Shown in pieces: positions 1 through 5,179 of a DNA stretch of 5,285 nt. Under the pieces are notes generated by a model. That model ran no database searches, had not been told where the DNA came from, and was given only the letters and a program-made list of their open reading frames with translations. Made by a program: the position numbers and the translations under genes. This stretch comes from Turicibacter sp. (GTDB lineage: Bacteria; Bacillota; Bacilli; MOL361; Turicibacteraceae), in assembly GCA_030531025.1 (NCBI GenBank), contig JAUMTV010000174.1, forward strand, positions 1 to 5,285. The letters run 5' to 3'. Each line of letters begins with the position of its first letter. The stretch's first letter is position 1.

Positions 1-59
1 ATGAAAAAGTAACATTCGGATCAAAATCAATCCAAGACATGTTAAACTTCATTGCATAA
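1..59 (+). CDS. 3' end of an upstream gene, thioredoxin/glutaredoxin-fold-like tail (partial)
   Basis: The window opens inside a reading frame whose codons start at position 3 and run to a TAA at 57-59; a second TAA follows out of frame at 58-60. The visible residues are EKVTFGSKSIQDMLNFIA. A near-identical copy of this tail at 4511-4600 shows what probably lies upstream: VMSVPCMIVND. A Val-Pro step followed by a hydrophobic strand, a short turn, a Gly and a terminal helix is the usual C-terminal half of a thioredoxin or glutaredoxin fold, with the cis-proline after Val. Such a fold occurs as a stand-alone protein or as a domain of AhpF/thioredoxin-reductase-like flavoproteins. The CxxC active site, if present, lies outside the window. 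The family assignment is an inference from about 20-30 residues; that this is coding sequence is supported by its conservation as an in-frame tail in both copies and by the terminator just after it. Confidence 0.6.
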   Translation, partial: EKVTFGSKSIQDMLNFIA

Positions 60-73
60 TAAATATTATAAGC

Positions 74-104
74 AAAAGGCCAGACTATTTTAGTCTGGTC
101 TTTT
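74..104 (+). terminator. Intrinsic terminator of the upstream gene
   Basis: The arms 74-87 and 91-104 form a 14-bp stem (core CCAGACTA / TAGTCTGG, one G-T pair at 79-99) around a TTT loop. The A-rich left foot pairs with the T run on the right. It begins 15 nt after the TAA of the partial gene and separates that gene from the carboxypeptidase promoter. Confidence 0.88.
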
Positions 105-119
105 GTTTGTGTGAAAAAA

Positions 120-148
120 TATACAATTATGGTAAAATTTGTTATAAT
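120..148 (+). promoter_or_regulatory. Putative sigma-A promoter of the D,D-carboxypeptidase gene
   Basis: A perfect TATAAT at 143-148 is preceded by TGT (extended -10, TGn). Seventeen bases upstream lies TATACA at 120-125, which matches 4 of 6 bases of TTGACA. Transcription would begin near 155, which places the TTG at 154 at or before the transcript start and supports the downstream TTG at 184 as the true start. An overlapping alternative is TGG-TAAAAT at 130-138, also an extended -10 but without a good -35. Confidence 0.65.
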
Positions 149-168
149 GTTGTTTGAATCTTATTTAT

Positions 169-174
169 AAGGAG
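169..174 (+). promoter_or_regulatory. Ribosome binding site that selects the TTG start at 184
   Basis: AAGGAG at 169-174 lies 9 nt before TTG 184, a normal spacing. The ATG at 175 is directly adjacent to the site, so too close, and the TTG at 154 lies upstream of it. The site therefore argues for initiation at TTG 184. Confidence 0.75.
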
Positions 175-183
175 ATGAATATA

Positions 184-2073
184 TTGAGACAATTATTTAA
201 AAAGTTCCTTTTATTCGGGGCTATTATTGGTGGATTCAATCCATACATGAAGACTAAAGCTTCAACTAATCAGCCAATATTAAATGAAATTCATTCTGAA
301 GAAGATGAGTTTTATTCAGTAGATTATAAAGCACCGGAAGTAAAATCAATCAAAGTAGATAAAAATGTTGTTAAGCCAGGGGAAGTTGTTAAACTAAGTG
401 TAGATGTTATCGATGATCTTTCAACTATTCAGACGGTTCAAGTAGTCTATCAAGAACCAATTTCAAAAAATAGTAAAAGCTTATTTTTAGAGTATAATTC
501 AGAAACGGGATTATATGAATCTGTGATATCGGTAGATGAAGCAACGGAAGTAGGAGAATGGATAATTGATTACATTTTAATATTAGATAAAAAAGGTAAT
601 TCAGAGTCTATTCAAAATGATTTATCTAATTATGAAGTAGACTTAAGACAAGGAAAGTTTACTGTTTTACCAAGTCCAAAAGCTGGTTGGTTAAAAGAAG
701 GAGCAATATGGTACTATGTGAAGGATGATGGTACTTTTTTAACAGGTTGGTTACAGGAAGGAAATAAATGGTATTATTTGAAATCAAGTGGAGCAATGGT
801 GACAGGTTGGGAGAAAGTCAATGGTAAGTGGTATTACCTTAATTTATCAGGAGTGATGCAAACAGGGTGGATACAAGAAGGGAATAAATGGTATTATCTA
901 TATGATAGTGGAGCGATGGCGACAGGCTGGGCAAAAGTCAATGGTAAGTGGTATTACCTTAATTCATCAGGAGTGATGCAAACAGGGTGGATACAAGAAG
1001 GGAATAAATGGTATTATCTATATGATAGTGGAGCGATGGCGACAGGCTGGGCAAAAGTCAATGGTAAGTGGTATTACCTTAATTCATCAGGAGTGATGCA
1101 AACAGGGTGGATACAAGAAGGGAATAAATGGTATTATCTATGTGATAGTGGAGCGATGGCAATAGGCTGGGCAAAAGTCAATGGTAAGTGGTATTATCTT
1201 AATTCATCAGGAGTGATGCAAACAGGGTGGATACAAGAAGGGAACAAATGGTATTATTTGAAATCAAGTGGAGCAATGGTAATAGGTGTTGAAAAAATAG
1301 AGGGTACTTACTATTACTTTAATTCAGCAGGAGTGATGCAAAAAAATCTAGGTTCAATTTTTGATATTAATAAATATAATCAACTGATTTCAAGTGGAAA
1401 ATCGCCTTCATATGCCTTAAATTATGTCTTACACCCTAATGTTAAAACTAATTTTTATAAAGATATTCGAGTATTAAAGGATCCTAGTAGTCTGACAACC
1501 TTAGTAAATAAAAACTTTCGACTACCATCCAACTATGTTCCTGCTGATCTCGTTCTATTAGATGTTCCTTTATATAATAATAGCCCATCTAATTTAGCCA
1601 ATTATATGAGATCAGAGGCAGCGGTAGCATTGAAAAATATGTTTAATACAGCTCAGTCTGAGAAGGGATATAAACTTGTCGCAAGAAGTGGATATCGTTC
1701 ATATAAAACACAAGAGACTTTATATAATAATTATGTTTCTACTAAAGGTCAAGTGTGGGCTGATACGTATAGTGCAAGGCCAGGCCATAGTGAACATCAA
1801 ACGGGATTGGCGATTGATATCACCTCTCCAACTGTAAATAATTCTCTAAGTGATTCGTTTGGTACGACAGCTGAAGGAAAATGGGTTGCACAAAATGCTC
1901 ATCGATTTGGTTACATTTTGAGATACCCACAAGGGAGACAATCAGAAGTTGGTTATGAATATGAACCTTGGCATCTAAGATATGTGGGTGTTGAAATAGC
2001 AACCGAAATATATAATAGCGGATTAATTTATGAAGATTATGTATTAGAAAAAGGACTTATTCCTTCTGTTTAA
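184..2073 (+). CDS. Secreted choline-binding D-alanyl-D-alanine carboxypeptidase (VanY / peptidase M15B)
   Basis: The protein has 629 residues from TTG 184; the open frame extends 10 codons further up, but promoter and RBS positions disfavour that. Residues 1 to about 26 are a signal peptide (MRQLFKK, a short hydrophobic core, then TKA). Residues about 50-162 look like an Ig-like beta-sandwich. Eleven 20-residue choline-binding repeats fill 168-387. A linker of the type common in M15B enzymes (LVNKNFRLPSNYVPADL) leads into the peptidase domain, about 454-625. Visible motifs are SGYRS (502-506), SEHQTGLAID with probable zinc ligands H538 and D545, and EPWH with catalytic E594 and zinc ligand H597. 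All key residues are present, so the enzyme is probably active. In this family it removes terminal D-Ala from peptidoglycan stem peptides. No vanHAX-like genes are nearby, so wall maturation is likelier than vancomycin resistance. Repeat 8 has Tyr-to-Cys and Thr-to-Ile changes, and repeat 11 has lost its first Trp. Confidence 0.93.
   Translation: MRQLFKKFLLFGAIIGGFNPYMKTKASTNQPILNEIHSEEDEFYSVDYKAPEVKSIKVDKNVVKPGEVVKLSVDVIDDLSTIQTVQVVYQEPISKNSKSLFLEYNSETGLYESVISVDEATEVGEWIIDYILILDKKGNSESIQNDLSNYEVDLRQGKFTVLPSPKAGWLKEGAIWYYVKDDGTFLTGWLQEGNKWYYLKSSGAMVTGWEKVNGKWYYLNLSGVMQTGWIQEGNKWYYLYDSGAMATGWAKVNGKWYYLNSSGVMQTGWIQEGNKWYYLYDSGAMATGWAKVNGKWYYLNSSGVMQTGWIQEGNKWYYLCDSGAMAIGWAKVNGKWYYLNSSGVMQTGWIQEGNKWYYLKSSGAMVIGVEKIEGTYYYFNSAGVMQKNLGSIFDINKYNQLISSGKSPSYALNYVLHPNVKTNFYKDIRVLKDPSSLTTLVNKNFRLPSNYVPADLVLLDVPLYNNSPSNLANYMRSEAAVALKNMFNTAQSEKGYKLVARSGYRSYKTQETLYNNYVSTKGQVWADTYSARPGHSEHQTGLAIDITSPTVNNSLSDSFGTTAEGKWVAQNAHRFGYILRYPQGRQSEVGYEYEPWHLRYVGVEIATEIYNSGLIYEDYVLEKGLIPSV
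685..1344 (+). repeat. Eleven choline-binding repeats, with a 120-bp higher-order unit, inside the carboxypeptidase
   Basis: Eleven consecutive 60-bp units each encode about 20 residues of the form GWxxxxGxWYYLxxSGxMxT, the CW_binding_1 / choline-binding motif. Two subtypes alternate (GWIQEGNKWYYL and GW[AE]KVNGKWYYL), giving a 120-bp higher-order repeat. With a 120-nt shift the sequence matches perfectly from 846 to 1141; the flanking copies differ by a few bases. Aromatic residues of neighbouring repeats normally form the choline pockets. Confidence 0.95.
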
Positions 2074-2301
2074 TAAACTATAGTGATACAACCAGGAAAA
2101 AAATCAATTAGTTTTCATAGATATTAGGTGGTTTATTCTTTTTCTAATAAAATGATTGTTAATGATTAGATAAATTGACCTTAATAGACTGATTCTTAAG
2201 ACTATTAAGAGGCATCACTTAAGAAACATAAATGTACATTATTTTTGAAGAAATTGAGTATGGATGACTTTTGTAAATAGCATAATTGGATGATATTCAA
2301 T

Positions 2302-2346
2302 AATATAAAAAAGATTTTCCTTAAATAAGAAAATCTTTTTTATATT
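2302..2346. terminator. Long A/T-rich hairpin, probable bidirectional terminator
   Basis: Arms 2302-2319 and 2329-2346 pair perfectly over 18 bp around the 9-nt loop CTTAAATAA. The six-A run in the left arm and the six-T run in the right arm give a U tract in either direction. The G/C content of the stem is low (AAGATTTTC / GAAAATCTT core). It lies 228 nt after the carboxypeptidase stop codon, and no better terminator is seen closer, so it probably ends that transcript. Confidence 0.72.
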
Positions 2347-2377
2347 TAAGGTGAAAAAGCTTATTTTAATATTAAAG

Positions 2378-2427
2378 ATATGCATAGGGGCTGAGAACCT
2401 ATCTTGATATGCATATAGGATTTTTTT
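2378..2427 (+). terminator. Hairpin followed by a T7 tract (terminator or leader element)
   Basis: ATATGCATA at 2378-2386 pairs with TATGCATAT at 2408-2416 (9 bp) around a 21-nt loop. A short alternative stem, CCTAT 2398-2402 with ATAGG 2415-2419, would place the T7 run (2421-2427) one base after the stem. The two pairings are mutually exclusive. The element lies about 40 nt before the -35 of the next gene's likely promoter, so it is more probably a second terminator for the upstream transcript than an attenuator of the next gene. Confidence 0.4.
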
Positions 2428-2466
2428 GTAGAGAAATGACAAAAAATAATTAGTGAGATTAGATTA

Positions 2467-2497
2467 TATACATTATGATGTAAAATTTATTTATAAT
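2467..2497 (+). promoter_or_regulatory. Putative promoter of the Pce-like gene
   Basis: A perfect TATAAT at 2492-2497 lies 19 bp after TATACA (2467-2472). The spacing is longer than optimal. The alternative -10 TATGAT at 2474-2479 has no good -35. The segment closely resembles the promoter of the carboxypeptidase gene (119-148), sharing ATATACA, then ATG, then GTAAAATTT, then TATAAT in the same order, which favours it being functional. Confidence 0.5.
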
Positions 2498-2510
2498 AAA
2501 AAGTCAATTA

Positions 2511-2516
2511 AAGGAG
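2511..2516 (+). promoter_or_regulatory. Ribosome binding site of the Pce-like gene
   Basis: AAGGAG at 2511-2516, continued by AGAG, sits 6 nt before ATG 2523. No comparable site precedes the GTG at 3048, where the open frame resumes after the internal stop. Confidence 0.8.
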
Positions 2517-2522
2517 AGAGCA

Positions 2523-4472
2523 ATGCAGTTTAGAAAATATTTAATATTAATAATGGTTTTAATAGGAGGAATTTTATTAAATAATGTTTCAGTTTATGCG
2601 AATTATGATATATCTGATGCATGGATGAAAGATAATCTATATGTTAAGTTTATTGAAGATTATTTAAAAAATGATAATAGTGAAAATATTTTACAATCAA
2701 AAATTCAAAATAGGAGGAATAGAATTCATTTTTTACCGGTTTTAGGGGATTCCATCTTATTGGAGAGTAATGGATTATTTGCTTTAATTGATGGTGGAGA
2801 AGATAGTGATAACCCGAAAGGATTACCTACTTTAGATTATCCTGGTTATGAGCAACTAGTAATTGATTATATTAAATCAGTTGCTGGTGATGAGAATGGA
2901 AAGGTAACGTTAGAATTTGTAATTGGAACACATGCTCATTCGGATCATTTAGGAGGTTTGAACTCAGTCATTTTAGATCCTGATATCGAAGTAAAACGAG
3001 GGTATTTAAAACGATATAATGAAGAGCGAATTAGTGATTTTTAGGTTGTGAATTGGGATAATCAAGAGGTTTATGAGCAAATGATGGCAGCATTAGAGGA
3101 AGTAGGTGCTGAGATTATTCAAGATTTAACCATGGATCCTTTCCCTTTAGGTGAGATGGTGATTCAGCTTTTTAATGTAGAAGAGGATGATACATTCCCT
3201 ATTGTGAAGAAAGGTGAAAATGAAAACTCACTTGGAGTTAAGGTGACAATCGAGAATTATTCTGCCTTTTTAGCTGGAGATATGAATAATTGCGACGGAG
3301 ATGAGGAACGTTTAGCACCACTAATTGGAGAAGTAAATCTTTTAAAATTAGGCCATCATGGATTAGAGGGGTCATCTTCATCAATATTTTTAAATACATT
3401 AAGACCTCAGTATGCAATTGTTAGTGGTTATACAAAGAACTTCTATACGCCTACTAGAGAAGTATTAAAAAGTATAGGGGCAAGCTCTTATTCAACAATG
3501 ACGAATAATGGCGTTATTTTTGATTTCTCATTTGATAATTTTGGATTAAAAGACTATCAAGAGATTTTTATTGGTTGGAATAATACTAATAATCATTCAT
3601 ATTATTATAATCAAAATGGTGAGATGATTAGAGGATGGTATTTGATTGAAGATAATTGGTATTTCTTTGATGAAGAGATAGGAACTATGCTAGTTGGATG
3701 GATTGAACATAAAGGAGATAAGTACTATACAAATGAGGAAGGAGTCATGCAGGCAGGTTGGGAACAAGTGGATGGGACATGGTATTACTTTAACCAATCA
3801 GGGAAATTGCAAACAGGATGGTTACAAGAAGGAAGCACGTGGTATTATTTAAAATCAAATGGTGCAATGGCGACCGGCTGGGAGCAAGTGGATGGGACAT
3901 GGTATTACTTTAACCAATCAGGGAAATTGCAAACAGGATGGTTACAAGAAGGAAGCACGTGGTATTATTTAAAATCAAATGGTGCAATGGCGACCGGCTG
4001 GGAGCAAGTGGATGGGACATGGTATTACTTTAACCAATCAGGGAAATTGCAAACAGGATGGTTACAAGAAGGAAGCACGTGGTATTATTTAAAATCAAAT
4101 GGTGCAATGGCGACCGGCTGGGAGCAAGTGGATGGGACATGGTATTACTTTAACCAATCAGGGAAATTGCAAACAGGATGGTTACAAGAAGGAAGCACGT
4201 GGTATTATTTAAAATCAAATGGTGCAATGGCGACCGGCTGGGAGCAAGTGGATGGGACATGGTATTACTTTAACCAATCAGGGAAATTGCAAACAGGATG
4301 GTTACAAGAAGGAAGCACGTGGTATTATTTAAAATCAAATGGTGCAATGGCAACCGGCTGGGAGCAAGTGAATGGGACATGGTATTATTTTCATCAATCA
4401 GGAAAAATGGCAACTAATACAATTATAGATGGTTGGAAAGTTAAAGAATGTGGCGCTGCGTATAAGTTATAA
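2523..4472 (+). pseudogene. pce: Pce-like phosphorylcholine esterase (MBL fold + choline-binding repeats), interrupted by in-frame TAG at codon 174
   Basis: Reading through one TAG (3042-3044) gives a single 649-position protein. Residues 1-26 are a signal peptide (MQFRKYL, hydrophobic core, VYA). About 50-345 is a metallo-beta-lactamase-fold domain, 351-631 holds 14 choline-binding repeats, and an 18-residue tail follows. The enzymatic part resembles pneumococcal Pce/CbpE: ESNGLFALIDGGED, THAHSDHLGG (H137, H139, D141, H142), YLKRY, WDN, AGD (D253) and LGHHG (H278, H279). In that family the two-metal site removes phosphorylcholine from teichoic acids at the cell surface. The TAG falls after residue 173 and separates the HxHxDH half from D253 and H278. 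The second half resumes two codons later in the same frame with a GTG but no ribosome binding site. It stays open for 474 codons, so the stop is recent, read through, or a sequence error. Called a pseudogene for that reason; a Glu codon (GAG) one base away is one plausible ancestor. Confidence 0.85.
3573..4415 (+). repeat. Fourteen choline-binding repeats with five nearly exact 120-bp units in the Pce-like gene
   Basis: Three divergent repeats (one of 21 residues) are followed by five pairs of GWEQVDGTWYYFNQSGKLQT and GWLQEGSTWYYLKSNGAMAT, then one variant repeat (GWEQVNGTWYYFHQSGKMAT). At DNA level the sequence is perfectly periodic at 120 nt from 3765 to 4351, about 4.9 units without a single difference even at silent sites. 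This indicates very recent expansion or homogenisation. The copy number is also prone to assembly error. Confidence 0.95.
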
Positions 4473-4510
4473 GGTAAGAAAACTTGTAGGATGAATAATC
4501 TATGCTCTAA

Positions 4511-4600
4511 GTTATGTCAGTACCATGTATGATCGTTAACGATGAAAAGGTAACATTCGGATCAAAATTAATCCAAGACATGTTAAACTTCATTGCATAA
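4511..4600 (+). pseudogene. Remnant of the left-edge gene: duplicated thioredoxin-fold-like tail
   Basis: The frame ending in TAA at 4598-4600 reads VMSVPCMIVNDEKV and then TFGSKLIQDMLNFIA, the same tail that ends at position 59. Over the 61 bases that can be compared (1-61 against 4542-4602) only two differ: a silent A/G in a Lys codon and C/T changing Ser to Leu. The frame is closed by TAA at 4508-4510 and further stops upstream, so only about 30 codons remain. Position 4514 is an ATG, but no ribosome binding site precedes it. The other copy may match further to the left, beyond the window edge. Confidence 0.7.
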
Positions 4601-4602
4601 TA
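4542..4602 (+). repeat. Direct repeat of 1-61 bracketing the two choline-binding genes
   Basis: 61 bp with 59 identities to positions 1-61, in the same orientation at a distance of 4541 bp. Identity ends 2 nt after the shared stop codon: the terminators that follow each copy (74-104 and 4607-4643) are unrelated in sequence. The arrangement of a gene 3' end repeated at both ends of an interval resembles integration at a gene tail, but no integrase lies between the copies. Confidence 0.85.
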
Positions 4603-4606
4603 TAGT

Positions 4607-4643
4607 AAAAAACCCAGATTAGCTTGTCTAATCTGGGTTTTTT
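4607..4643. terminator. Strong intrinsic terminator, usable in both directions
   Basis: Arms 4607-4622 and 4628-4643 form a perfect 16-bp stem (AAAAAACCCAGATTAG against its complement) around the loop CTTGT, with A6 on one side and T6 on the other. It follows the duplicated gene tail by 6 nt and would also end transcription of the Pce-like gene, 134 nt upstream, for which no other terminator is seen. Confidence 0.9.
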
Positions 4644-4655
4644 GGGTGTATGATG

Positions 4656-4661
4656 TAAAAT
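4656..4661 (+). promoter_or_regulatory. Possible -10 element before the membrane-protein gene (weak)
   Basis: TAAAAT at 4656-4661 sits in the sequence ATGATGTAAAAT, which is also found upstream of the Pce-like gene (2475-2486) and, with a two-base deletion, upstream of the carboxypeptidase gene. No good -35 is visible because the terminator occupies that position. TAAATA at 4667-4672 is an alternative -10. A promoter is expected here because a strong terminator lies just upstream, but its exact position is uncertain. Confidence 0.3.
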
Positions 4662-4691
4662 GTGTGTAAATATATGTAGAAAAAAAGTTAT

Positions 4692-4698
4692 AAGGAGG
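4692..4698 (+). promoter_or_regulatory. Strong ribosome binding site that selects ATG 4704
   Basis: AAGGAGG at 4692-4698 is a full consensus site. It is 5 nt from ATG 4704 and only 2 nt from the TTG at 4701, so ATG 4704 is the likelier start. Confidence 0.8.
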
Positions 4699-4703
4699 AT
4701 TTG

Positions 4704-5179
4704 ATGATTATTGAAGAGAAGATTAAATTAATACTACTTAGTCTATTTAATGTATTATTTATCGGAGTATTTTCTTATATTTTTATTGATACGGTATTAC
4801 ATTCAAGTCAAGTTTTTGCTACGATGAATTGGTGGATTGTTTTATTACTTGCAATGATGGGGTTATTTGTTTTATATGTGACTTATGGCATTTTAAGTCG
4901 TTTATCTAAAAAGTTATTAATCATTTTTTCATGTTTTGACTTTTTAGTGCTAATAGGTCTTCAAGTTTTTTTAAAAGATATTTTCAAATAGAGCCATCAT
5001 GGGATGTTGGAGGGGGCTATCATTCAGCCTTATCTGTAAAAGATGGTTTTATTGTGTTTCCAGAATATTTTACAAATAAGTATCCGAATAATATTCCTTT
5101 ATTTTTAGTTGAGCTACTTGGGATGAAGATTTTAATCTTATTCTATATAGACCATCACGCCTGGAGGGCACCACAATAA
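4704..5179 (+). pseudogene. Truncated, frameshifted multi-pass membrane protein (mannosyltransferase / GT39-like N-terminus)
   Basis: From ATG 4704 the first frame gives 95 residues to TAG 4989-4991, with three hydrophobic segments (about 8-30, 43-64 and 70-88). The -1 frame then continues as coding-like sequence to TAA 5177-5179. It reads KRYFQIEPSWDVGGGYHSAL, later PEYFTNKYPNNIPLFL, then a further hydrophobic stretch. The combination PxWDxG...A followed by YF..YPNN is, as I recall, typical of the first extracytoplasmic loop of dolichyl-phosphate-mannose-type membrane glycosyltransferases in Firmicutes. In those proteins it follows two or three N-terminal membrane helices, as here. The frames join at GTT TTT TTA AAA (4965-4976), a T7 run, so loss of one base explains the break. 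The family normally runs to several hundred residues, so the gene is also cut short, near 5150. A programmed -1 shift is possible but less likely. The lipid-linked-sugar function is inferred only from these motifs. Confidence 0.6.

Larger units (their letters stand above)
2074..2522. other. 449-nt non-coding gap between the two choline-binding genes
   Basis: No convincing gene is present. The stretch is very AT-rich and holds: an 8-bp perfect inverted repeat (CTTAATAG 2180-2187 / CTATTAAG 2202-2209) with a 14-nt loop and no T run; the long A/T-rich terminator at 2302-2346; a second hairpin plus T tract at 2378-2427; and the promoter and ribosome binding site of the next gene. A 67-codon frame on the minus strand (2239-2442) runs through both hairpins and has no ribosome binding site or recognisable product. 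Confidence 0.7.

Noticed and set aside
154..183. TTG 154 as start of the carboxypeptidase
   Set aside because: It lies at or before the predicted transcript start and upstream of the AAGGAG site at 169-174; TTG 184 has correct spacing and gives a normal signal peptide.
685..1344. CRISPR-like periodic repeat
   Set aside because: The 60/120-bp periodicity is in-frame protein-coding repeat with no unique spacers.
1820..2002. 60-codon minus-strand frame
   Set aside because: It lies entirely opposite the well-supported peptidase domain and has no recognisable product; a shadow frame.
184..2073. Vancomycin-resistance vanY gene
   Set aside because: The enzyme family matches, but no vanRS, vanHAX or vanZ genes are present and the choline-binding module points to a housekeeping wall role.
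2386..2402. TPP riboswitch-like GGGGCTGAGA...ACCT
   Set aside because: Only the CTGAGA core is shared. The second conserved THI-box half and the helices are absent, and the downstream gene is not a thiamine gene.
2239..2442. 67-codon minus-strand frame
   Set aside because: It crosses two hairpins, is dominated by AT-rich codons and has no ribosome binding site.
685..4415. Clostridial toxin-type (CROP) repeats
   Set aside because: The repeat motif is related, but the attached domains are an M15B peptidase and a Pce-like hydrolase, not a glycosylating toxin.
3048..4472. Separate gene starting at GTG 3048
   Set aside because: It is in the same phase as the upstream frame, lacks a ribosome binding site and signal peptide, and begins in the middle of a metallo-beta-lactamase domain.
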